Source: Melioribacteraceae bacterium
GTDB lineage: Bacteria > Bacteroidota > Ignavibacteria > Ignavibacteriales > Melioribacteraceae
Reading direction: 5' to 3'
Length of the DNA: 12,688 bases
NCBI GenBank assembly: GCA_015494845.1
Contig: WGAL01000142.1
Coordinates: forward strand, 1-12,688
Shown: piece by piece, positions 1 to 7,039 of the stretch
How positions within the stretch are numbered: the first letter of the stretch is position 1
How the letters are laid out: the number at the start of each line of letters is the position of its first letter
The notes under the pieces: generated by a model
What the model saw: the letters and a program-made list of their open reading frames with translations, nothing else
Told to the model about the DNA's origin: nothing
The model's database searches: none
Made by a program: the position numbers and the translations under genes

Positions 1-61
1 GAGTAGAAATTTTTAATCGTTAAATTTGTAAATTACCAAATAAAAAAATAGGAATGACGTT

Positions 62-1519
62 TTGAAATTAAAAGTTGCATTTGTTTCGAGCGAAGTTGTG
101 CCTTTTTCCAAAACCGGCGGATTAGCCGATGTCGCCGGCGCGCTTCCTATTGAATTAAGAAAACTCGGCGTGGAAATTATTGTGTTTACGCCTTTTTATA
201 AAAGCATTGAAGAAGGCGACTTTCTCTATGCGCGAATCGATATGGGCGATAATCTAAAAATTTCCGTTGGCGGAAGAGAAATTGATTACCGCCTTTACGC
301 CTCTTTGTTACGGGGAGACAGAGTAACTATTTATTTTATCGACGCGCCGGAGTATTTCCACAGAAAAGAATTTTACACGCAAGACGACGACGAGGCAGAG
401 AGATTTGTTTTTTTCCAAAAAGCGTTAATTGATGTTTTGCAACGAATGCAATGGAAAGGCGACATTATTCACATAAATGATTGGCAAACAAGTTTGATTC
501 CTTATTATTTAAAGACAATCTACGCTTGGGATAAATTATTCGAAAATACGAAAACCGTTTTTACAATTCACAACATTGGCTATCAAGGGACTTTCCCGGC
601 GGAAAAACTTCCCGTAACGGAAATTTTGCCGGAACATTTTTATCCCACCGGTCCCGCCGAGTTTTACGGAAAAATAAATTTTATGAAACTCGGCATTTTG
701 TTTTCCGATAAAATTAACACCGTAAGCGAAACTTACGCGAAAGAAATTCTAACGCCTGCGTTTTCCGGTGGTTTGGACGGCGTTCTGAAACAACGCGAAA
801 AAGATTTAAGCGGAATTCTCAACGGCGTGGATTATTCGCAATGGAGCCCGCAAAAAGACACGTTAATTCCGGTAAATTATTCGTCGCAAAAAATTGCGAG
901 AAAAGTTGAAAACAAAAAGGCGCTTGCCTCGGAAACCGGACTTAAATTTTCGGAGAACACGCCTGTAATGGCGATAATCTCGCGACTTGTTTCGCAAAAA
1001 GGTTTTGATTTGTTTTTGGACTTGTTCGATTTCTTTATTGAAGCGGACGCGCAACTGGTTGTTTTGGGAAGCGGCGACGAAAAATACGAGTCTTTTTTCC
1101 GTAAACTCGCCTTCTACTCGGAAGGAAACATTAAAGTTCACATCGGCTATAACAACAAACTCGCGCATTTAATTGAAGCCGGCGCGGATATTTTCCTGAT
1201 GCCTTCCCTTTACGAACCTTGCGGTTTGAACCAAATTTATTCGTTAAAATACGGAACAGTTCCGGTTGTAAGAAAAACCGGCGGACTTGCCGATACGGTG
1301 AAAGATTGGGACGAAACGCCGGATGAAAAAGGGAACGGCTTTGTTTTCGGGAAATTCGATTCGCGCGAATTTGCAAACGCCATTGAACGTGCGTTAAATT
1401 ATTACAAGGATAAAAGAATTTGGAAGAAAATCCAGCGGAACGGAATGAGAGAAGATTTTTCGTGGAGGAAATCCGCTAAGAAATATTTGGAACTTTACAA
1501 TAAAGCGCTTGGAAAATAA
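62..1519 (+). CDS. glgA: Glycogen (starch) synthase, GT5 family
   Basis: GlgA extends alpha-1,4-glucan chains using ADP-glucose (some relatives use UDP-glucose) in cytoplasmic glycogen synthesis. At 485 aa it has the usual length for bacterial GlgA. Seen in the sequence: the N-terminal substrate loop KTGGLADV at residues 17-24, HINDWQT at 137-143, HNIGYQG at 170-176, the nucleotide-sugar site SRLVSQKG at 307-314 with R308 and K313, the catalytic acid region YEPCGLNQ with E385, and a second KTGGLADT at 405-412. These are the known signatures of the two Rossmann domains, and all key residues are present. The start is TTG: AGGA at 50-53 lies 8 nt upstream, and the nearer ATG at 54 is closed by TGA after three codons. 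The next gene begins 3 nt after the stop, so the two are probably co-transcribed. No other glycogen genes are in the window. Confidence 0.95.
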   Translation: MKLKVAFVSSEVVPFSKTGGLADVAGALPIELRKLGVEIIVFTPFYKSIEEGDFLYARIDMGDNLKISVGGREIDYRLYASLLRGDRVTIYFIDAPEYFHRKEFYTQDDDEAERFVFFQKALIDVLQRMQWKGDIIHINDWQTSLIPYYLKTIYAWDKLFENTKTVFTIHNIGYQGTFPAEKLPVTEILPEHFYPTGPAEFYGKINFMKLGILFSDKINTVSETYAKEILTPAFSGGLDGVLKQREKDLSGILNGVDYSQWSPQKDTLIPVNYSSQKIARKVENKKALASETGLKFSENTPVMAIISRLVSQKGFDLFLDLFDFFIEADAQLVVLGSGDEKYESFFRKLAFYSEGNIKVHIGYNNKLAHLIEAGADIFLMPSLYEPCGLNQIYSLKYGTVPVVRKTGGLADTVKDWDETPDEKGNGFVFGKFDSREFANAIERALNYYKDKRIWKKIQRNGMREDFSWRKSAKKYLELYNKALGK

Positions 1520-1522
1520 GCG

Positions 1523-2071
1523 ATGAATTTCCGGTTCGGAATAAAAATATTTTTTGCAATTTTTCTTTCTTTCAGCGCAATTTTTTATCCGCAAACGACA
1601 AAAACCAATCTGAATTTGTTTTTCGAATTGCTTTCCGATTATTCTTCGAATTTTGAAAAAAGCGGGAAAAGAGTAGTTGCCGAAAAGTCAAAACCCGAAT
1701 ACAAAACGCTGGAGAATTTTATCAACAACTACAATTTATCAAAAAAATACGATGACACATTACACGTTAAAATCGATACGGCTTTTGTGAAATACGCAAA
1801 AATTTACCGCGACGGATTTTTTGGAGATTATTTTTTGGTAAGAACCGCAAATATTGCGCTCGGCGAAAATAACGGCGTTGAGCGAAAATTATCTTTAACC
1901 GACACGCTGAAGTTATCGGAGTATCCGGAAATAGAAACAGCCGGCTTACCTTTTACAAAATGCGAATTGCCGGAAGAACCGCTATTGCAAAGCATAATCG
2001 AGCCAGTAGTTTTTGTGGTAACTGCAACGGCTGTGGTTTTTACATTGTTTTTTAAGAGGAGTAAGGAATAA
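1523..2071 (+). CDS. Unrecognised small exported, membrane-anchored protein
   Basis: I do not recognise this 182-aa protein. It begins with a basic and hydrophobic stretch (residues 1-24, ending FYPQ) that looks like a signal peptide or N-terminal anchor. A polar, lysine- and tyrosine-rich middle follows (about 25-155), then a second hydrophobic helix at about 158-177 (IIEPVVFVVTATAVVFTLFF) with a positively charged tail KRSKE. By the positive-inside rule the middle would lie in the periplasm and the short tail in the cytoplasm. One cysteine (C147) is visible and there is no lipobox. The ATG is 3 nt after the glgA stop, and GGAAA inside the end of glgA could serve as the ribosome site, so translation may be coupled to glgA. 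A functional link with glycogen metabolism is not shown by the sequence. Confidence 0.75.
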   Translation: MNFRFGIKIFFAIFLSFSAIFYPQTTKTNLNLFFELLSDYSSNFEKSGKRVVAEKSKPEYKTLENFINNYNLSKKYDDTLHVKIDTAFVKYAKIYRDGFFGDYFLVRTANIALGENNGVERKLSLTDTLKLSEYPEIETAGLPFTKCELPEEPLLQSIIEPVVFVVTATAVVFTLFFKRSKE

Positions 2072-2134
2072 ACAATTTTTCGGGAACAAAATATTTTTCT
2101 CGGATTTTAAAATGAAAAAAAACACGAGTGCGTT

Positions 2135-2701
2135 ATGAAAATAACCGATGAAGAAAAAATATTTTTATTAAGATTAGCGCGAAAAGCAATAGAACACGAA
2201 TTAAATCCGGAAGTTGAAATTCCTAAGCCGGATTACGAAAAATACCCGATATTAAACTCGCGCGCCGGCGCATTTGTTACTTTGAACAAAAACAAAATGT
2301 TGCGCGGTTGTATCGGCTACATAATCGGTTTTGGCCCGCTTTACGAAACCGTAAAAGAAGCCGCAATTCAAGCGGCGTTCGGCGACCCGAGATTTCCGTC
2401 TTTAATAAAACCCGAATTAAGCGAAATTGAAGTAGAAGTTTCCGTTTTGTCCGAACCTTTCCCGATTTATAGTTACGACGAAATTGAAGTGGGAAAGCAC
2501 GGATTAATTTTGGAAGATTTCGGAAGGCGCGCGCTTTTGTTGCCGCAAGTTCCCGTTGAGCACGGAATGAATAAAGAAGAATTTTTGAGCGCGCTTTGTC
2601 AAAAAGCAGGATTACACGGAAATTGCTGGCGCGAAAAACAACTAAACTTAAAAGCGTTTACGGCGGAAGTTTTTGACGAAAAAGAAATGGGTTTACTATG
2701 A
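2135..2701 (+). CDS. amrA: AmmeMemoRadiSam system protein A (AMMECR1 domain)
   Basis: This 188-aa protein is a single AMMECR1 domain, the family of human AMMECR1 and archaeal homologues. Seen: the hallmark LRGCIG at residues 56-61, followed by DPRFPSL at 84-90, FGRRALLLPQVPVEHG around 129-144 and a cysteine/tryptophan-rich end (C154, C164, W165). The biochemical function of the family is not established. In many bacteria it is encoded beside a MEMO-like protein and a radical SAM enzyme. Here it overlaps the MEMO-like gene by ATGA (2698-2701), indicating translational coupling. The ATG has only a weak upstream SD (GAG at 2126-2128). An 8-codon reading frame (2112-2138) ends on the start codon, but nothing shows that it is translated. 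The family call is firm; the role is unknown. Confidence 0.92.
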   Translation: MKITDEEKIFLLRLARKAIEHELNPEVEIPKPDYEKYPILNSRAGAFVTLNKNKMLRGCIGYIIGFGPLYETVKEAAIQAAFGDPRFPSLIKPELSEIEVEVSVLSEPFPIYSYDEIEVGKHGLILEDFGRRALLLPQVPVEHGMNKEEFLSALCQKAGLHGNCWREKQLNLKAFTAEVFDEKEMGLL

Positions 2702-3519
2702 AAGTAAGAAAACCTGCAGTAGCGGGAATGTTTTATCCCGCAGATAAAAATGAATTGTTGTATTTATTAGATGCTTTATTCCGTTCGGCTGAAGAAATGG
2801 CTGAGAAAAGAGATTTGCCTGTAAGCGGAATAATTGCGCCGCACGCAGGTTATGTTTATTCAGGCAAAACGGCGGCGTATGCTTACAATACGGTTCTCGG
2901 CAAATCTTTTGATACGGTTGTAGTCGTTTCGCCTTCGCACAGAGAATACTTCCCAGGCATTTCAATTTATGACGGCGACGCTTTTGAAACGCCGTTGGGA
3001 ATAATTGAAATTGATGAAGAGAAACGGAAAGAACTGGTTTACAACAGCAAATATATTTTTAGCGCCGAACAAGGTCACCGCGGCGAGCACGCTTTGGAAG
3101 TGCACTTGCCCTTTTTACAATACGCTTTGAAAAATGATTTTAAATTATTGCCAATAGTAATGGGTGACCAAAAAGGCGGATACATCGATGAACTTGCCGA
3201 AAAACTTGCTGGAATTTACGACAAAAATACCTTGTTTGTCGCAAGCACGGATTTGTCGCATTATTATCCGCGCTCAATTGCCGAAGAGTTAGACTCGAAC
3301 GTAGAAAGAAGAATAAATAATTTCCAATTTGAAGAATTGAGGAAAGATATCGAAAGAAAATTAAGCGAAGCGTGTGGAGCAGGTCCTACAGTCGCAGTAA
3401 TGAAAGCATTACACAAAGCCGGGAAGAGAAATGCCGAGGTTCTGTACAGAACTGATTCAGGAGAAATAACAAGAGATTTTTCCGAAGTGGTAGGGTATTT
3501 ATCCGCAATTATTTATTAA
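2698..3519 (+). CDS. amrB: AmmeMemoRadiSam system protein B (MEMO family)
   Basis: This 273-aa protein belongs to the MEMO family, which shares a fold with extradiol-type dioxygenases. Human MEMO1 binds metal (copper or iron) through histidines and a cysteine. Seen: KPAVAGMFYPAD at 5-16, the motif APHAGYVYSG at 47-56 with H49, SPSHREYF at 78-85 with H81, GEHALEVHLPFLQ at 129-141, STDLSHYYP at 183-191 with H188, and C226 in EACGAGP. These positions correspond to the metal and active-site residues known for MEMO1 (H49, H81, H192, C244), so the site looks intact. It is coupled to the AMMECR1 gene by a 4-bp overlap. The radical SAM partner usual for the system is absent here. The substrate and reaction are unknown. 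The next gene's sigma-28 promoter starts 9 nt after the stop. Confidence 0.92.
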   Translation: MKVRKPAVAGMFYPADKNELLYLLDALFRSAEEMAEKRDLPVSGIIAPHAGYVYSGKTAAYAYNTVLGKSFDTVVVVSPSHREYFPGISIYDGDAFETPLGIIEIDEEKRKELVYNSKYIFSAEQGHRGEHALEVHLPFLQYALKNDFKLLPIVMGDQKGGYIDELAEKLAGIYDKNTLFVASTDLSHYYPRSIAEELDSNVERRINNFQFEELRKDIERKLSEACGAGPTVAVMKALHKAGKRNAEVLYRTDSGEITRDFSEVVGYLSAIIY

Positions 3520-3527
3520 ATTAAGAC

Positions 3528-3554
3528 TAAACACTTCAAAAGAACTTCCGATAA
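3528..3554 (+). promoter_or_regulatory. Sigma-28 (FliA) promoter of flagellin A
   Basis: TAAACACT (3528-3535), an 11-nt spacer and TCCGATAA (3547-3554) fit the flagellar sigma-28 consensus TAAAGTTT-N11-GCCGATAA. Spacing is exact and the -10 matches at 7 of 8 positions. Transcription would start near 3560, giving a leader of about 70 nt that holds the hairpin at 3580-3603. Confidence 0.85.
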
Positions 3555-3579
3555 TCTAAATACAAAGTAAATAATTCAT

Positions 3580-3632
3580 AAATCAAGTAGGGAGACTTGA
3601 TTTAATTAAAAACAAATTACAAGGAGGTAGTT
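3580..3632 (+). promoter_or_regulatory. Flagellin A leader: GGA-loop hairpin plus perfect SD
   Basis: AAATCAAGT (3580-3588) pairs perfectly with ACTTGATTT (3595-3603) around the loop AGGGAG (3589-3594). In this copy a tenth T-A pair (3579/3604) can form. An A-rich single-stranded stretch follows, then TTACAAGGAGGT (3617-3628), containing an 8-nt perfect SD (AAGGAGGT) 4 nt before the ATG. The loop carries GGA, and the SD region matches the CsrA consensus RUACARGGAUGU at 10 of 12 positions. Known precedent: CsrA represses flagellin (hag) translation in Bacillus through a GGA hairpin and an SD-overlapping site. CsrA binding here is inferred. A simple mRNA-stabilising 5' hairpin is the alternative. 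Confidence 0.6.
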
Positions 3633-3640
3633 ATGCCATT
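3580..3640 (+). repeat. 61-bp perfect direct repeat, copy 1 (flagellin leader)
   Basis: Positions 3580-3640 are identical to 7368-7428. The repeat spans the leader hairpin, spacer, SD and the first 8 nt of each flagellin gene. Identity ends inside codon 3, where silent differences begin. Upstream, the promoters are similar in motif but not in sequence. Confidence 0.9.
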
Positions 3641-4490
3641 TAAGGTAAACACAAACATTAACGCGCTAAAAGCGTATTACCAATTGGCAAAGGTTAATGC
3701 GCAAACTACGAAAGCCCAACTGCGTATGGCTTCCGGGAAAAGAATTCTCCAAGTAGCCGACGATACGTCCGGGTTTAACGTAGGAACTTCCCTTAAAGGG
3801 AAAGTTGCCGTAATGCAAGGCGCGCAAAATAACATTGCGGCTGCAAAAAATATGTTGAGTACGGCAGAAGGAGCTTTGCTTGGCGTTAACGATTTGTTGG
3901 TAACGATAGAAGGAAAACTTTCCGACGCAACAAATCCGACAAACGACAGAACCGCTTTGGCAAGCGATATTCAGGCTCTTGCAAAAGAAATTGACGCTAC
4001 GTTGAAAAACACGAAGTTCAACAATACTCATTTGTTGTACTCTGCCGCCGGAAGCGGATTTACTTTCCAAGTCGGCGAAGCTGGCGACACGATCAATATT
4101 GATTACGCCGATTCTATTGCGGATGGTTCCAATAACGGTTATCAAAGCGGTGTTTCAACATCGTTGTACAGCTTTATTAATGTAAGTGCAACAACCTTGA
4201 CTTCGTCCGACGGCATTGCGAACTTGCAGACTTACTTAACGAGCTTGAAATCGGCGGTAACGGACGCATTGGGAGATATCGGTAACTTTACTCAAAGACT
4301 CGATATTAAATCCGATACGTTGGACGTAGCAATAACAAACGCACAAGCAAGCATAAGCCGTTTGTTCGACGCCGATATGGCAATGGAACAATTGAAAGCA
4401 ACTCGCGGACAAATTATTGGACAAGCAGCGACGGCGATGTTGGCACAATTGAACATGGCGCCGCAACAAGTATTGCAATTATTCGGTTAA
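3633..4490 (+). CDS. Flagellin A (filament subunit, short form)
   Basis: This is the structural subunit of the flagellar filament, exported by the flagellar type III apparatus. At 285 aa it is a short flagellin, close to the D0/D1 core with only a small variable insert. Seen: the N-terminal flagellin domain (about 1-135) with ASGKRILQVADDTSGFNVGTSLKGKV around 33-58; a variable region rich in Ser, Thr and Asn (about 150-200); and the C-terminal flagellin domain (about 200-285) ending in the helix AMLAQLNMAPQQVLQLFG. It has no cysteine, as is usual. It differs from flagellin B (7421-8287) mainly in the middle; the first ~85 and last ~80 residues are almost the same. It has its own sigma-28 promoter and a very strong SD. 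A weak hairpin after the stop may let some transcripts continue into fliS. Confidence 0.96.
   Translation: MPFKVNTNINALKAYYQLAKVNAQTTKAQLRMASGKRILQVADDTSGFNVGTSLKGKVAVMQGAQNNIAAAKNMLSTAEGALLGVNDLLVTIEGKLSDATNPTNDRTALASDIQALAKEIDATLKNTKFNNTHLLYSAAGSGFTFQVGEAGDTINIDYADSIADGSNNGYQSGVSTSLYSFINVSATTLTSSDGIANLQTYLTSLKSAVTDALGDIGNFTQRLDIKSDTLDVAITNAQASISRLFDADMAMEQLKATRGQIIGQAATAMLAQLNMAPQQVLQLFG
4263..4351 (+). repeat. 89-bp perfect direct repeat, copy 1 (flagellin 3' part)
   Basis: Positions 4263-4351 are identical to 8060-8148, within the C-terminal flagellin domain, while both flanks carry silent differences. The uneven pattern of identity suggests past gene conversion between the two flagellin genes; selection on nucleotide sequence is an alternative. 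Confidence 0.85.
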
Positions 4491-4515
4491 TAATCTGCAA
4501 TGAATTATTTACTAA

Positions 4516-4542
4516 ATCCGCCAGGGAAATTCTCTGGCGGAT
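4516..4542 (+). terminator. Hairpin after flagellin A; weak or partial terminator
   Basis: ATCCGCCAG (4516-4524) pairs with CTGGCGGAT (4534-4542), extended inwards by a G-U and a G-C pair around the loop AAATT. The stem is stable, but only a short broken T run (ATATTTCG) follows. It may therefore act as a partial terminator or as a 3' end protector, allowing reduced read-through into fliS. Confidence 0.6.
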
Positions 4543-4569
4543 ATTTCGAAAAAAACATGGGTAAATTAA

Positions 4570-4923
4570 ATGGTTGGTCAAGCGTACAAATATAATTCGA
4601 ATATAAAAACGGCAGGCAGAAAATCGAATCCGTATTTAACGAAAGAAATAATGGAAGCGTCTCAAGAAAAACTTTTGTTAAAAACTTACGATTTCGCGAT
4701 TGTGCATTGTAAAAAAGGCGATCACAGAAAAGCTAATCAAGCTATTGACGTTTTAATGAACGGTCTTGACCTGCAATATGAGATTGCCCGTGAACTTTAC
4801 AGTTTATATGTTTTTTGTAAAGAACAAATGGTAGAAGGCAATCATGAGATTGCCTGCGAAATTTTGACGTCGTTGAAAGAATCGTGGATAACTGCTTTCA
4901 ATAAAGAAAAGATAGCAGTGTGA
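4570..4923 (+). CDS. fliS: Flagellar export chaperone FliS
   Basis: FliS is a small helical cytoplasmic chaperone that binds the C-terminal helix of flagellin and keeps it unpolymerised until export. This 117-aa protein has the family pattern: an N-terminal Tyr/Asn segment (AYKYNSN), then EASQEKLLLKTYDFAIVHCKKGD around 28-52 in the place of the usual 'SPEKLILMLYDGAI', a middle helix, and a final helix ending TSLKESWITAFNKEK. Its position between flagellin and fliD supports the call. The ATG at 4570 is the first possible start, because TAA lies in frame just before it (4567-4569). The ribosome site is poor. No separate promoter was found, so it probably depends on read-through from flagellin A. 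The stop is 8 nt before fliD. Confidence 0.9.
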   Translation: MVGQAYKYNSNIKTAGRKSNPYLTKEIMEASQEKLLLKTYDFAIVHCKKGDHRKANQAIDVLMNGLDLQYEIARELYSLYVFCKEQMVEGNHEIACEILTSLKESWITAFNKEKIAV

Positions 4924-4931
4924 GGTAAAAA

Positions 4932-6719
4932 ATGAGTAACTCGGTTTTATCAACAAGTTGGATTGAGTCGGCGGTTGCAAGTTATACCCAGGTTCAAACA
5001 GAAAAAAGAATTCAGCCGATACAAACCAGAAAGACGCGTTATGAAAATCTTTCTACAGCTTGGAGTAATGTAAGCACAAAACTTACGTCTCTCCAAAGTA
5101 TTGTAAACTCGCTAAAAATTTCATCTTCCAGTTCAATTTTCAATTCCAGCACAGCCGAGCTTTCAACCGATGAGTTCTTTTCCGTAACGGCGTCCTCAAA
5201 CGCGACTCAAAGTTCTTATACCATGCGCGTGGAGCAACTTGCAAAAAGCGATCTAGCTGTTTCCAATACGATGGACAGTTCAACTTCAGTTACGTCAATG
5301 GCTGGTACTCACCGAATAAAAATTCAAAGCGGCGATTATGTTTCTTATGTGGATGTGGAACTGACGAGTTCCGAAACGAACGAATCCATTATGGAGGAAA
5401 TTCGCGATGCAATAAACAACGATTACGCGGTGGTGGAATCGGCAAAAATGACGCCAACGGACACATATACCGGGAGCGGGAGTTTTGTAATTAACGTTAA
5501 CGGAACCGAAACTACTATTAATTATGATTATTCTTCCGGCGGTTACACTTACGATGATGTAGTTGATGATATTATCAATAAAATTAACTCCGATGTTGAC
5601 GGTGTTACGGCAGAAAAAGAAACGGATGCTTCCGGGAATGTCGGTTTTAAAATTACAGTTGATAATAAAGACCAATATATTACCATAAATAAATCGGACG
5701 ATACCGGAACGCTGTTGGATTCGTCGCATTTTAACATTGACGTTCAAAATGAAAAATCGGCAAACGCGCTGGCAACGGCTTCCGTATTTTCTCCGCTTTC
5801 TGATAAATCAAAATTTTCAATTACGGCAAAAAATTCCGGTTATGAAAACAGATTAATAATGTCAGACGAAAGCGGTTCCGCATTAAATTTTTTGGGATTA
5901 ACTTCGACGATTTTAACAAATCACACACAAACCACAAATGATACCGACGCTGGTTTTATGTACTCGGCAAATAGTTCAACGGACAATGAATTAGATGCCG
6001 TTGTCGAATTTAACGGAATTACCGTAAGGCGCTCCTCGAATACTATTACCGATCTTGTGGATAATTTAACGTTTAGTCTCCGAGCGACAATGGAATCGTC
6101 CGATTCTGACGTAAATATTACCGTTACAAATGACGTTGATACAATAGAAGAAAAAATCGAAGATTTTGTTACAAAGTTTAATGACGTTTATACTTATATA
6201 AAAAACAATTCGTATTCCGGGGAGTCCGGACGAGGAATATTTACAGGAAACTCCACAGCGTCTTCGCTTTTAACTACTTTACGCACGCTTGTAACAAGTG
6301 AAGTTGAAGGGATTCCTGACGGAAATCTTTCTTATTTAAGCGATATTGGTATAAGTTTTGACTCTTCGAGTGGATTGAGTATTTCCGATTCATCGAAATT
6401 GGAGGATGCAATATTAAACAAAGTTGATCAGGTTGCGGATTTATTCAACTCTACAAATGGAATTGCTACGCAAATGTATGATATGATTGACGATTATATT
6501 GGCGCGGACGGAACTATTACCAACACAATCAATACAATTGACAACAATGTAAGTTATCTGAACGATAGAATTGAATCGATTAATGAAAGTATTGAAAAAA
6601 GCGCCGAGAGTTTGCGCGAGCAATATCACCGGCTCCAGGAACAATTGGCGCAATTATTATATGCTCAACAATATTTTAATTCTATGTTTAGCAGTATGAT
6701 GGGAGGAAACCTATATTAG
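4932..6719 (+). CDS. fliD: Flagellar filament cap protein FliD (HAP2)
   Basis: FliD forms the cap at the filament tip that folds arriving flagellin into place. The 595-aa protein is longer than the ~470 aa of enteric FliD, because of a bigger variable head. Seen: the FliD N-terminal domain (about 8-105) with a coiled-coil start (QTEKRIQPIQTRKTRYENL); a Ser/Thr/Asp-rich middle (about 110-350) containing a flagellin-IN-like segment near 184-245 (FVINVNGTETTINY, then DDIINKIN); and the C-terminal domain from about 354 (VVEFNGITVRRSSNTITDLV) to a long coiled coil ending RLQEQLAQLLYAQQYFNSMF. No cysteine is seen, as expected for an axial protein. GAGG 6 nt before the ATG is a fair ribosome site. 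The stop TAG at 6717-6719 overlaps the likely start of the next gene. Confidence 0.93.
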   Translation: MSNSVLSTSWIESAVASYTQVQTEKRIQPIQTRKTRYENLSTAWSNVSTKLTSLQSIVNSLKISSSSSIFNSSTAELSTDEFFSVTASSNATQSSYTMRVEQLAKSDLAVSNTMDSSTSVTSMAGTHRIKIQSGDYVSYVDVELTSSETNESIMEEIRDAINNDYAVVESAKMTPTDTYTGSGSFVINVNGTETTINYDYSSGGYTYDDVVDDIINKINSDVDGVTAEKETDASGNVGFKITVDNKDQYITINKSDDTGTLLDSSHFNIDVQNEKSANALATASVFSPLSDKSKFSITAKNSGYENRLIMSDESGSALNFLGLTSTILTNHTQTTNDTDAGFMYSANSSTDNELDAVVEFNGITVRRSSNTITDLVDNLTFSLRATMESSDSDVNITVTNDVDTIEEKIEDFVTKFNDVYTYIKNNSYSGESGRGIFTGNSTASSLLTTLRTLVTSEVEGIPDGNLSYLSDIGISFDSSSGLSISDSSKLEDAILNKVDQVADLFNSTNGIATQMYDMIDDYIGADGTITNTINTIDNNVSYLNDRIESINESIEKSAESLREQYHRLQEQLAQLLYAQQYFNSMFSSMMGGNLY

Positions 6720-7035
6720 CATTGAAAAAGTTAAACGGTTAAAGAGAGAGCTTGAAGAAATTTCCGGGTTGATTGATGAAGTAACCGACGAGAATTTCTT
6801 TAAGAAATTTGAGCGAATAACTTTTTTAACTAAGAGCGTAAATAAATTACACGAGAGCGTTTTTAGTTCTGAAAATATTAATGAAAATGAGAAAAAAGAA
6901 CTTGAAATTTTAGTTAAACAAATAAAAGAAAAATTCGATAATATGATTACGGAGAAACAAAAGCTCAGTAATGAAATAAAAAAGAAATTAAGTATATTAC
7001 AAAATCAAAAAAAAATTTCAAATTATAGTAGGTAG
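6715..7035 (+). CDS. Small helical FliT-like protein, probable AUU start
   Basis: This is a small, charged and almost entirely helical protein sitting where fliT (chaperone of FliD) is found in other flagellar operons. The length (107 aa from 6715) and the C-terminal pattern EKQKLSNEIKKKLSILQNQKK resemble the FliT/FlgN chaperone class, but no signature residue proves it. Start choice: the first TTG (6769) has no good ribosome site, and the frame stays open upstream to 6700. GGGAGG (6701-6706) lies 8 nt before an in-frame ATT (6715), which overlaps the fliD stop. Starting there gives SIEKVKRLKRELEEISGLID, which continues the same helical pattern. ATT starts are rare (infC is the known case), so the alternative is 6769-7035 (88 aa). 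The gene ends 4 nt before flgM. Confidence 0.6.
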   Translation: MSIEKVKRLKRELEEISGLIDEVTDENFFKKFERITFLTKSVNKLHESVFSSENINENEKKELEILVKQIKEKFDNMITEKQKLSNEIKKKLSILQNQKKISNYSR

Positions 7036-7039
7036 AGAC

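Noticed and set aside
21..28. TAAATTTG upstream of glgA, matching the Bacteroidetes -7 promoter pattern TAnnTTTG.
   Set aside because: The partner -33 element would fall at or beyond the window edge, and such AT-rich octamers are common here.
1..61. Possible end of an upstream gene (GAG TAG at positions 1-6).
   Set aside because: Six bases cannot support a coding call.
54..65. Three-codon ATG frame overlapping the TTG start of glgA; a two-codon one does the same at 10825-10833.
   Set aside because: It looked like paired regulatory mini-frames. In both cases the SD directly abuts the ATG and is correctly spaced only for the TTG, so the short frames are probably not translated.
3666..4478. 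Minus-strand open frames of 159 and 80 aa inside flagellin A (and similar ones in flagellin B).
   Set aside because: They lie antisense to well-recognised flagellin genes. The match between the two copies only reflects the flagellin duplication.
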